A DNA stretch of 13,691 nt. Source: an uncultured Cytophagaceae bacterium. Lineage in GTDB: Bacteria; Bacteroidota; Bacteroidia; Cytophagales; Spirosomataceae. The position numbers and the translations under genes are program-made. Positions 1 through 7,630 of this stretch are shown in pieces (the stretch's first letter is position 1; each line of letters starts with the position of its first letter). Under the pieces are notes generated by a model. That model was not told the DNA's origin. It saw only the letters and a list, made by a program, of their open reading frames with translations, and made no database searches. The DNA lies in contig CAILUB010000334.1 of the NCBI GenBank assembly GCA_903837305.1, positions 1 to 13,691 of the forward strand. The letters run 5' to 3'.

Positions 1-3000
1 ATAGTCCTAACTATTTAATCTTCAAGTCTGCCGGAAATAATAGAAGTGAAAATGGACCAGAAGCTGGAGAATATTATTTCTTAAAAACATCCACCGACTC
101 TTCTAATATAGCTAGATCAAAAAATGATGGCTATGATATTATTTCTACTTCTGGAACAGCCAAAAATATCTTAACCGTAGGGGCGGCAAACCTAAGCTCA
201 TTAATTCCTACGAAGGCATCTGAAGTGAGCATTTCAAATTTTACGAGTTGGGGACCCACAGACGATGGTAGAATAAAACCAGATGTCATGGCCATCGGAA
301 CAAGTATGTTTTCTACTGGTATTACAAACGACCAAGCCTATTCAACAAAGGGTGGTACCTCCATGGCGACTCCTCAGGCTGCTGGATCCTTCTATTTGAT
401 TCAACAATTATACAATCGTCTAAATAATAATAACTTCATGCTCTCCTCCACGTTGAAGGCGATTGCCATTCATACCGCATTAGACATGGAAACACCTGGG
501 CCGGACTACAAAACAGGCTATGGATTAATACAGTTAGACAAAGCAGCAGAGGTTGTTCGAAATAAAAGTGCATCACATTTATTGGCTGAAAGTTTTTTAA
601 ATCAAGGTCAATCAAAAACATATACCTTAGTCAGTTCTGGTAAAGGGCCATTGAAAGCCACCATTGCCTGGACAGATCCAGAGGCAGCTACTTCCTCTCA
701 ATTAAATGACAGGACGCCTCGTCTGATAAACGATCTAGATATTCGATTGACTAGTGGCTCCTCAACTTTCTTTCCCTTTACATTAAACCCAGCCTCACCA
801 GAGGCATTGCCTGTTGCTGCTGATAATATCCGCGATAATGTGGAACAAATCTTGATAAACAATCCCCTTCCAGGACAAAGTTTCACTTTAACCGTTAGCC
901 AAAAAGGAGCCTTAAAGAATAACCGTCAAGACTTTGGATTAGTGGTGTCTGGAATTGGAGGTTCATCCTATTGTAATCTCGCACCGACCACTAACACAAG
1001 CAACCTACAAACGTTTACCTTAGGTACTGCTAAAGATTCTACGGGCCTAAGTCCTGTTTTTAAAGCTGAGTTAGGTGAGAATATCGCCGCTAAATTTAAT
1101 TTTAAAAATACGAGTGCTAAACAAGTAAAGTTATTTGCAGATTGGAATCAAGATGGAGATTTTGCGGATACTGGGGAGGAATTGTATAACTCCCAAAATA
1201 CTACCGTTTCGACCGCAAACGGTACTATAAAAATTCCGAGCACTTTAAAGCAAGACGATTACTACCGAATGCGTTGGGTAATTGAAAATGGATCAGGATC
1301 TAATTTAGCCCCTTCCTGTGGCAGTATTAGCTCAGGTGAAACGAAAGATTATTCCCTGCAAATAGTACAAGCATCTAAAGATTTTAGTGCTATTTCCGTA
1401 TCACAATCAACAGAAAGTTTTTGTGCAAGTGCCGGGAATACGACCTTTAATGCAAGAGTTAAAAACGTAGGTTCGGCCACTCAAACAAATGTTTCTGTCA
1501 AATTAGAGATCAAAAATGGCAGTACTTTGGTGGGAACAGCTACAGGAATCATCAGTACTTTGGCTTCAAATCGTGAAGCGGATGTCATCTTATCGGGAAA
1601 TATGACATTGGTAGCTGGAAGTACGTATTCGCTTCAACTAAGCAGTCAACTGACAGGCGATCAAAATACAACGAACGACCTTGTCACAAACTCTATTACA
1701 ATAAGTAGTCCAGCGCCTCCTGTTGTGACAGGCACAATTTGCGCCAATTCAACAGAATTAACTCTTTCTGCTTCGAATGGAAGCCCATTATGGTACAACG
1801 GCAATACCTTAATTGGCTCTGGAGCAACACTTAAGGCAACTAACACTGGTACCTTCTTTGCTGCATTCAATAACTTTAGTGGTACGGTAGGTCCGGCAGC
1901 AAAATCAGATTTTGGTGGAGGTAGTTATTATTCAAATTTTGGACCAGAACCCATCTTTGTGGTAACACAACCGACCATTCTAGAAAGCGCAACAGTCTAC
2001 ATTGGAACTTCGGGAACAGTCACTTTCGGTATTTTTAATAAAGACACGGGAGAATTAATTGCTTCTATTAGTAAAGATTTAGTAGCCACTAGAACTCAAT
2101 CTAATTCCACTACAGTGAGCAGCCAGTTGATTGACGATAAAACAGACCCTGGACAAACCGTTGTCCTTAATTTACCGTTCCCTAAAGCAGGTAATTATAT
2201 TTTATCTCATGTGTGTTCAAATGGAGCCTCTATATTTAGAAGTAACCGCACGAAGGCCGATACGGTAAATGCTGTTACAAACATTGGGTATCCCTATACG
2301 ATTCCTGGAGTCTTAACTTTAACTGGAGCTTTATTTAACGGTGGTGAAATTCAATCCGCGTTTTATTATCTATATGGCATGAAATTCAAATCCTATGCTT
2401 GCCCAAGCCCTAGAGTTCAGGTGGCGGTCACGACGGGAACCAGCCCTGTAATCACCGTTAGTCCTGCCGGTGCTTCTAAAGTATGTGTTGGAGATAAATT
2501 AACGATAACGGCAACTGCTGCCTCTGGAAATCCAACGTATCAATGGTTAAAAAACGGCGTATCAATTATAGGGGCAACTACCAATAAATTAGAAGTAAGT
2601 ACTACCGGAAATTACCAAGTAAATGCCAGCTTTAATGGGTCTTGTCCAGTTGTTTCTCCCGTTAGCGCCATTACAACAACGACTCCAGAAGAGCCAACAA
2701 TATCCTTCGATAAAGGTATTTTGACAACATCAGCAGGAACAGAAATTCAATGGTTCTTTAACGATGTTGCTATAGTAGGTGCCACCTCAACTACGTATAA
2801 GCCCACCTCAAATGGAACCTATAAGGTTAGATTGAAGGATGCTAATGGCTGCCTTACCTCAGCCTCTTTAGGGATTATCATTTTGGCTACGAGCTTGGAT
2901 AATCCTAACTCGAGTTTTTATGCCTATCCTAACCCAAGTAATCATCTGTTAACCGTAGGTCTACCTAAAAATTATGGAGCCTCGAACTACCGAATACGAA

Positions 3001-3155
3001 TTAGTGATTTTCAAGGAAGGATAATTCAGGAAGAAACGATTGCTGTTGAGAATTTTGCGATCAAATTAGATGTCTCTAAACTGAATAGAGGAAATTATAT
3101 TCTTAGTTTTCCGGAATTGGAGGAGTCAGTTTCCATCAAATTCGTTAAAAACTAA
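1..3155 (+). CDS. S8 (subtilisin-like) serine protease, T9SS-exported, 5' end outside window
   Basis: Secreted or surface multidomain endopeptidase, missing its N-terminus. The frame is open from base 3 to the TAA at 3153-3155, giving 1050 visible residues; the GTG at 225 is internal and not a start. Seen: the oxyanion-hole Asn in SAGNN (visible residue 12) and the catalytic Ser in GTSMATP (residue 120, codon 360-362). The catalytic Asp and His must lie upstream. A beta-sandwich like that of KP-43-type subtilases follows (about 190-315). Next is a GEVED-type domain (about 320-456) with a calcium-loop-like DWNQDGDF and a closing GETKDY, then a CARDB-like domain (about 460-570), an Ig-like segment, an unassigned beta-rich stretch (about 624-800) and two more Ig-like modules (about 803-963). 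The last 85 residues are a T9SS type A sorting domain (YPNPS, then GNYIL and a Lys-rich end). Family knowledge: T9SS removes this tail during export and often anchors the cargo. The substrate is unknown. The stop overlaps that of the convergent methyltransferase. Confidence 0.93.
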   Translation, partial: SPNYLIFKSAGNNRSENGPEAGEYYFLKTSTDSSNIARSKNDGYDIISTSGTAKNILTVGAANLSSLIPTKASEVSISNFTSWGPTDDGRIKPDVMAIGTSMFSTGITNDQAYSTKGGTSMATPQAAGSFYLIQQLYNRLNNNNFMLSSTLKAIAIHTALDMETPGPDYKTGYGLIQLDKAAEVVRNKSASHLLAESFLNQGQSKTYTLVSSGKGPLKATIAWTDPEAATSSQLNDRTPRLINDLDIRLTSGSSTFFPFTLNPASPEALPVAADNIRDNVEQILINNPLPGQSFTLTVSQKGALKNNRQDFGLVVSGIGGSSYCNLAPTTNTSNLQTFTLGTAKDSTGLSPVFKAELGENIAAKFNFKNTSAKQVKLFADWNQDGDFADTGEELYNSQNTTVSTANGTIKIPSTLKQDDYYRMRWVIENGSGSNLAPSCGSISSGETKDYSLQIVQASKDFSAISVSQSTESFCASAGNTTFNARVKNVGSATQTNVSVKLEIKNGSTLVGTATGIISTLASNREADVILSGNMTLVAGSTYSLQLSSQLTGDQNTTNDLVTNSITISSPAPPVVTGTICANSTELTLSASNGSPLWYNGNTLIGSGATLKATNTGTFFAAFNNFSGTVGPAAKSDFGGGSYYSNFGPEPIFVVTQPTILESATVYIGTSGTVTFGIFNKDTGELIASISKDLVATRTQSNSTTVSSQLIDDKTDPGQTVVLNLPFPKAGNYILSHVCSNGASIFRSNRTKADTVNAVTNIGYPYTIPGVLTLTGALFNGGEIQSAFYYLYGMKFKSYACPSPRVQVAVTTGTSPVITVSPAGASKVCVGDKLTITATAASGNPTYQWLKNGVSIIGATTNKLEVSTTGNYQVNASFNGSCPVVSPVSAITTTTPEEPTISFDKGILTTSAGTEIQWFFNDVAIVGATSTTYKPTSNGTYKVRLKDANGCLTSASLGIIILATSLDNPNSSFYAYPNPSNHLLTVGLPKNYGASNYRIRISDFQGRIIQEETIAVENFAIKLDVSKLNRGNYILSFPELEESVSIKFVKN

Positions 3156-3889
3156 TTTTTTGACCAAATAAAAATCATTCTTGGCGAGTTGATTTCATCA
3201 AAGGAAGTTAGCGAATAGCTTCCTTTGAAATCAACGAGTTGAAGGCCAGCTTGAGCAGCATACGCCAGAAAATCGTTTTTAGTAACTAACTCCACTTTTT
3301 CCACAAATGAATAGGTTGTACCCTTGTCTGTAAAATCAATCGATTTATACAGATAACCGGCATCTGACCATCGTTTGATTTGAAAAGAAATTCCTTGACG
3401 TTCAACCGTTTCTGAAGAGACTAAATTAGCTAATACATAGGTGGGATTAAAGAAATCAAGCACAAGAATTCCCCCTTTTTTCAAGCCCCCGGCGAAAGTA
3501 TCAAAGGCTTTTTGATTATCCATTCGATTATCAAAATAACCGAAACTGGTAAAGAAATTAAAAATAGCATCGTATTCATTTTGAAGCGGCAATGCCTCCC
3601 GTATATCGTGTACGAAAAAAAGAAGGTCAGGACATTCGAAAACTTGAGCGGCCTCAATATTAGCAGGTGAAAGATCGAATGCATCCACAGTAAAGCCTAA
3701 TTGACTAAGTGTTATCGCATGCCTTCCCTTTCCACAGGCAGCATCCAATACACGCGAACCGTCGGCTAAGTTTAACTTTTGCTGCAAGGAGGCAATAAAT
3801 TTGGCTGCTTCATTTTCATCCCTTTTTGCATAGAGAATGTGATAATAAGGGGAATCAAACCAGGTACTAAACCACTCTTTTTCCTCCAT
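3152..3889 (-). CDS. class I SAM-dependent methyltransferase
   Basis: A 245-residue cytoplasmic protein with the Rossmann methyltransferase fold. Motif I, VLDAACGKGRH (residues 47-57), is the SAM-binding glycine loop. The acidic residue of motif II is Asp72 in FDLSP. A motif IV-like DAIFNFFTSFGYF follows. The short N-terminal WFSTWFDSPYYHILY segment is typical of small Bacteroidota methyltransferases of this type. The substrate cannot be read from the sequence; a small molecule or a glycan is possible. The ATG at 3889 shares its A with the TAA of fcl (TAATG), so translation is probably coupled to fcl. That is suggestive of a sugar-related role but does not prove one. The TAG stop (3152-3154) lies within a 4-base overlap with the stop of the convergent protease. 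A strong inverted repeat sits in the last 30 codons. Confidence 0.88.
   Translation of the reverse strand: MEEKEWFSTWFDSPYYHILYAKRDENEAAKFIASLQQKLNLADGSRVLDAACGKGRHAITLSQLGFTVDAFDLSPANIEAAQVFECPDLLFFVHDIREALPLQNEYDAIFNFFTSFGYFDNRMDNQKAFDTFAGGLKKGGILVLDFFNPTYVLANLVSSETVERQGISFQIKRWSDAGYLYKSIDFTDKGTTYSFVEKVELVTKNDFLAYAAQAGLQLVDFKGSYSLTSFDEINSPRMIFIWSKN
3188..3235. repeat. inverted repeat (hairpin) inside the 3' end of the methyltransferase gene
   Basis: The left arm 3188-3207 and right arm 3219-3235 are complementary over 17 bp, with a 3-base bulge in the left arm. Three weaker inner pairs (one G-U) would close a GCGAA loop. It lies 33 bases after the protease stop and within the last 30 codons of the methyltransferase. 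No T-run follows on either strand, so it is not a canonical rho-independent terminator, but it could stop or protect mRNA 3' ends. Confidence 0.7.
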
Positions 3890-4827
3890 TATTTGCGAAT
3901 ACTGACATTCGTTAAGAAATCTTGGTAGGCTAATGAAATTCCCTCTTTTAATTCGATTTTATGTTTCCAGCCTAGAGAATGCAATTTAGATACATCCATT
4001 AATTTACGTGGGGTCCCATCAGGTCTTGTGCTATCCCAATCGATAGTACCCGTAAAGTCCACTATTTCTTTCACGGTTTCGGCTAATTCTTTAATCGTTA
4101 CATCGATCCCGGTTCCTATATTTACTAGTTCAGCATCGCTATAAGTTTCCATTAAATAGACACAGGCGTCCGCTAAATCATCTGCATGCAAGAACTCCCG
4201 CATAGGTGAACCCGTTCCCCAAAGTGTCATCGAAGCTTCCCCTCGTTCTTTAGCCTCCTGAAACTTGCGAATCATTGCAGGTAAGACGTGAGAGTTTTCT
4301 AAATCATAATTATCGTTAGGCCCGTACAAGTTTGTCGGCATAACGGAGATAAAATCACATCCATATTGTGCGCGGTACGCCTCACACATTTTGATGCCGG
4401 CGATCTTTGCAATAGCATAAGGCTCATTCGTCTCCTCCAAATATCCACTTAATAAATACGACTCCTTCAGAGGCTGAGGTGCTAACTTAGGGTAGATGCA
4501 AGAGGATCCTAAAAACTGTAATTTCTTTACCTTATTGACAAAGGAAGAATGAATGATGTTATTTTGGATGGCTAAATTCTCATATAAGAAATCAGCGCGG
4601 TAAGTATTATTCGCGACGATGCCCCCTACTTTAGCCGCCGCTAAAAAGACGTAATCAGGTTTTTCTGCAGCGAAAAAGTCAGCTACTTTTACTTGGTCAC
4701 GTAAATCTAATTCTGCCGAAGTTTTCAGCACTAAATTCGTGTACCCTTCTCTCTTTAATTTACGCACGATAGCGGAACCCACCATTCCACGGTGACCTGC
4801 TACATATATTTTTGCTTGTTTTTCCAA
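3889..4827 (-). CDS. fcl: GDP-L-fucose synthase (GDP-4-keto-6-deoxymannose epimerase/reductase)
   Basis: Cytoplasmic NADPH-dependent enzyme of the SDR superfamily that converts GDP-4-keto-6-deoxy-D-mannose to GDP-L-fucose for surface glycans. With a TTG start at 4827 it has 312 residues and begins MEKQAKIYVAGHRGMVGSAI, closely matching the E. coli Fcl N-terminus. The nucleotide-binding GHRGMVG follows at once. Ser108, Tyr137 and Lys141 (the SDR triad), Cys110 in SSCIYP and His180 in NSHV each sit one residue from their E. coli counterparts (Ser107, Tyr136, Lys140, Cys109, His179), so all key residues are present. A longer frame opens at another TTG (4851, 320 residues), and no in-frame ATG exists before the upstream stop. 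I prefer 4827 because of the family alignment and because 4851 would leave almost no leader after the -7 element at 4863-4870. The usual partner gmd is not in the window. The downstream methyltransferase overlaps by one base. Confidence 0.94.
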   Translation of the reverse strand: MEKQAKIYVAGHRGMVGSAIVRKLKREGYTNLVLKTSAELDLRDQVKVADFFAAEKPDYVFLAAAKVGGIVANNTYRADFLYENLAIQNNIIHSSFVNKVKKLQFLGSSCIYPKLAPQPLKESYLLSGYLEETNEPYAIAKIAGIKMCEAYRAQYGCDFISVMPTNLYGPNDNYDLENSHVLPAMIRKFQEAKERGEASMTLWGTGSPMREFLHADDLADACVYLMETYSDAELVNIGTGIDVTIKELAETVKEIVDFTGTIDWDSTRPDGTPRKLMDVSKLHSLGWKHKIELKEGISLAYQDFLTNVSIRK

Positions 4828-4862
4828 TGAATGATTCAAATAAGGCTTCAAAAAAATCCATG

Positions 4863-4870
4863 CAAAAATA
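4863..4870 (-). promoter_or_regulatory. Bacteroidota-type -7 element for fcl
   Basis: Read on the minus strand this is TATTTTTG, an exact match to the TAnnTTTG element used by the primary sigma factor in Bacteroidota. It lies about 35 bases upstream of the preferred TTG start of fcl. No clear TTTG -33 element is seen at the usual 19-21 base spacing, so the call rests on the -7 element and its position in a divergent gap. Confidence 0.45.
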
Positions 4871-4932
4871 CATAAAGTCTCTCAGGTAATAAGTTTAATT
4901 CGTAGTTTTAGGAAATCTTTTTAAGCAAATTA

Positions 4933-6069
4933 ATGCTTTCACGCTTTCTACTTTTTAGCATAATACTAAGTCTGAGCTTAACTGCTCAAGCACAGAATAG
5001 GGTAATTTCTACCAACAAGCCCCTGATAGATACCACCGTTCACGAAAACGGTTTATTTAATGGCAGACTCTCCACAGGACTAGAAGAAAAAGCTAAAGAG
5101 GCTAAAAAATTCAAAGAGGACAGCAAAGCCTTTATTGAAAGTCTTGGTGTGAAGGATTTGGGTAAAAAAATAGTGAAAACCGCTAAAAAGAAACTACAGC
5201 CTAAAGATGAATATGTGGGTATCAAAACAGAAATTAGATTAGGCAGCTATGGTAGCGGTGTCCGCATGACTGCTGAGGAGGCACATGTCGTGAAATATGT
5301 GGAAGACGAGGCCCTAAGTCCTTATTTACAGGAAATTTCCATTTTCGATCCCGCACAATCCCGCGTTACAACTATTCCACTTAAAGAGGCAAAAAATGCA
5401 CAGATTTGCCATGGCCCTTTCAAAAAATATGTAAATCAAAAACTCGTGGAAGAAGGCTTTTATTATATGGGAGTTAAGGATGGTAGATGGGAAAACTATG
5501 GTCCTGAAAATGAATTAGAGAATAAGGTTTATTATCAAAAAGGTTTCTTAAAAGGCTCGTACTTTCAGTATTATGATGCCTCGAAAAAGAAAATTAAAGA
5601 GGTTATACCGCGCCAATATGGAAAAGTTAGAGGTACTTATCAGTCTTTTTATGCGAATGGTAACTTAAAAGAAGCGGGGAAATTAGATGATAGTGTTAAG
5701 GTGGGGATTTGGCGTGAATACCATGAGGTAGGTTCTGGTGGTCGCCTTAAAAAAGAGTGGAAATATAGAGCAGATAAATTTGATACGGCTGATCCTATTT
5801 TGATTCAAGAACGGGATCAACAGTCTAAAATTATTTTTCAAACCAAGGAACCCATTTCACAGCATAAACCGGTAAAATTCCCCCCTTTAAACCCGGATGA
5901 CGAAGATTCCGAAGAGGATGACCTTCCTCAAGAAGAAGGGATTGTTCGCTCTCATCCTATTTTTGTATTTACAGTTATCCCCTCCAAAAATAAATTAGCT
6001 GAACTACAATTTATATTATCAGCAGGATTTATGTGTACCCCGCTAACTCCACCCGATATTCCTGTTTAA
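4933..6069 (+). CDS. secreted protein with YwqK/MORN-2-like repeats, function unknown
   Basis: A 378-residue protein with a clear Sec signal peptide: Arg4, a hydrophobic core to about residue 17, and a probable cleavage at AQA|Q (20|21). No lipobox Cys follows, so a periplasmic or secreted form is expected. Residues about 50-95 are Lys/Glu-rich and probably helical. Residues about 158-280 hold degenerate repeats with G-x-W/Y and Y-x-N-G cores (KDGRWENYG, KGSYFQYYD, RGTYQSFYANGNLKEAG, VGIWREYHE). They resemble MORN-2/YwqK repeats, a name that comes from a proposed antitoxin family; no toxin gene is nearby, so I do not infer a toxin-antitoxin role. An acidic linker (DDEDSEEDD) and a hydrophobic tail close the protein. 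The SulP gene starts 33 bases downstream on the same strand and may be co-transcribed. A weak -7-like TAGTTTTA lies at 4903-4910. Confidence 0.8.
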   Translation: MLSRFLLFSIILSLSLTAQAQNRVISTNKPLIDTTVHENGLFNGRLSTGLEEKAKEAKKFKEDSKAFIESLGVKDLGKKIVKTAKKKLQPKDEYVGIKTEIRLGSYGSGVRMTAEEAHVVKYVEDEALSPYLQEISIFDPAQSRVTTIPLKEAKNAQICHGPFKKYVNQKLVEEGFYYMGVKDGRWENYGPENELENKVYYQKGFLKGSYFQYYDASKKKIKEVIPRQYGKVRGTYQSFYANGNLKEAGKLDDSVKVGIWREYHEVGSGGRLKKEWKYRADKFDTADPILIQERDQQSKIIFQTKEPISQHKPVKFPPLNPDDEDSEEDDLPQEEGIVRSHPIFVFTVIPSKNKLAELQFILSAGFMCTPLTPPDIPV

Positions 6070-6102
6070 TTTAAATAATCAGTTCATTAATTAAACAAGC
6101 TT

Positions 6103-7629
6103 ATGAAACAATCAGAATACATTCAATCCTTCATTAAAGGGGATTGGAAATCAGGCATTGCCGTCTTTTTAGTCGCATTACCCCTTTGCCTAGGCATCGC
6201 TCTCGCATCAGGAGCCCCCCTATTAGCCGGCCTAGTGGCAGGAATTGTAGGAGGAACACTTGTCTCACTTTTATCTGGATCAGAACTCTCTGTGAGTGGC
6301 CCTGCTGCTGGTCTAACTATTATAGTCGCAACAGCTATTGGTGACCTAGGTTCTTTCCCCGGATTTTTAGTTGCGGTGATTATCGCTGGCCTCATTCAGG
6401 TAGCCTTAGGCCTTTTGAAATTAGGAAAGATTGGTGGATTTTTTCCTTCGTCAGTCATACGTGGTATGCTGGTGGCGATTGGAATTGTCATCATTTTAAA
6501 ACAGATTCCACATGCAATTGGGGATGATTTGGACTTTATTGGAGAATTCGAATTTGACCAAAAAGATGGAGAAAATACCTTTACAGAGATTTTGAAATCG
6601 CTCGCTTCTATCAAAATGGGCGCGCTACTTATTTCCCTTTTAGGACTTATTATCTTATTTTCTTGGACGAAACTAGGCCAAAAATTCGCCTGGATGAATG
6701 CACTACCGGCCTCCCTTTTTGTGGTGTTAGCTGGAGTGGGAATTAATGAAGGACTGGCTAGCTGGAATCCAGACTGGTACTTAGGAGATTCAATGGATCA
6801 TATGGTCAACCTTCCCATTTTTGCCTCAACCAGCGAAATCTTTGCAGGACTCATCTCTCCTGACTGGAGCTTTTTAAGCCACCCGAAAGTATATTCTATT
6901 GCCTTAACTTTAGCTATCGTCGCGACATTAGAATCACTTTTATCCCTGGAGGCGACAGACTCGCTAGATCCGCTCAAAAGAATCTCCTCGCCTGACCGCG
7001 AATTGCTGGCACAAGGCGCTGGAAACGTGGTCAGTGGACTCTTAGGTGGCTTACCTATTACTTCTGTTATTGTACGCTCATCGACTAACATATATTCAGG
7101 AGGTAAAAGTCGTATGTCCGGATTCTTTCACGGTATTTTATTAATTGTGGCGGTAATGCTTTTGCCGCTTTATTTAAATAAGATCCCCCTCGCCTGCCTA
7201 GCTAGTATCCTGTTATATACTGGCTATAAACTTGCCCATCCTAAGGAATTCAAAAAAGTATTTGCAGAAGGCTGGAAACAATATGTTCCCTTTTTAATCA
7301 CAGTAGCTGTAGTGGTAGGAGTAGATTTATTATGGGGAATTTTCGTGGGAACTTTAGTTGGTTTGGTATTTGTAGTTATCACGAATTATTCATCCGTCTT
7401 TACTGTTTTCAAAAATGGAAATGAAATTTTAATTAAATTTCAGAAAGATGTCACCTTTTTACATAAAATGTCCCTAAAGGAAACATTGCGTAAAATTCCA
7501 ACAGGATCGGAAGTATATATCGATACGACCAAAGTGCATTTTATGGACCACGATATTAACCTATTGATCCAGGAGTTTATAAGTACAGCACAAGAACGCG
7601 GCATCGAAGTCGACCTTAAAAAGAAATAA
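6103..7629 (+). CDS. SulP-family inorganic anion transporter, probable bicarbonate transporter
   Basis: A 508-residue inner-membrane transporter (SLC26/SulP family). The N-terminal signature runs from GDWKSGIAVFLVALPLCLGI (residues 13-32) to SGPAAG (65-70). Many hydrophobic spans follow, up to about residue 430. The conserved cytoplasmic-loop block EATDSLDPLKRI begins at Glu283 and leads into LLGGLPITSVIVRSS, as in close SulP homologues. The C-terminus (about 438-508) is a short STAS-like segment containing VYIDTTKVHFMDHDI, shorter than the usual STAS domain of about 100 residues. The family moves sulfate, bicarbonate or other anions. The one-base gap to a beta-carbonic anhydrase points to bicarbonate, in line with known SulP/carbonic anhydrase operons and fusions; this is inference from context, not from a substrate-binding residue. 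The ATG at 6103 fits the family start. Confidence 0.93.
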   Translation: MKQSEYIQSFIKGDWKSGIAVFLVALPLCLGIALASGAPLLAGLVAGIVGGTLVSLLSGSELSVSGPAAGLTIIVATAIGDLGSFPGFLVAVIIAGLIQVALGLLKLGKIGGFFPSSVIRGMLVAIGIVIILKQIPHAIGDDLDFIGEFEFDQKDGENTFTEILKSLASIKMGALLISLLGLIILFSWTKLGQKFAWMNALPASLFVVLAGVGINEGLASWNPDWYLGDSMDHMVNLPIFASTSEIFAGLISPDWSFLSHPKVYSIALTLAIVATLESLLSLEATDSLDPLKRISSPDRELLAQGAGNVVSGLLGGLPITSVIVRSSTNIYSGGKSRMSGFFHGILLIVAVMLLPLYLNKIPLACLASILLYTGYKLAHPKEFKKVFAEGWKQYVPFLITVAVVVGVDLLWGIFVGTLVGLVFVVITNYSSVFTVFKNGNEILIKFQKDVTFLHKMSLKETLRKIPTGSEVYIDTTKVHFMDHDINLLIQEFISTAQERGIEVDLKKK

Positions 7630-7630
7630 G

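Noticed and set aside
225..227. GTG as the start of the protease
   Set aside because: The frame is open back to base 3 and encodes the SAGNN oxyanion-hole region, so the gene begins outside the window.
4903..4910. TAGTTTTA as the promoter of the secreted repeat protein
   Set aside because: Only 7 of 8 positions match and no -33 TTTG lies at the right distance, so it is mentioned with the gene but not called as a feature.
4933..6069. Toxin-antitoxin system based on YwqK-like repeats
   Set aside because: The protein has a signal peptide and no small toxin gene lies on either side.
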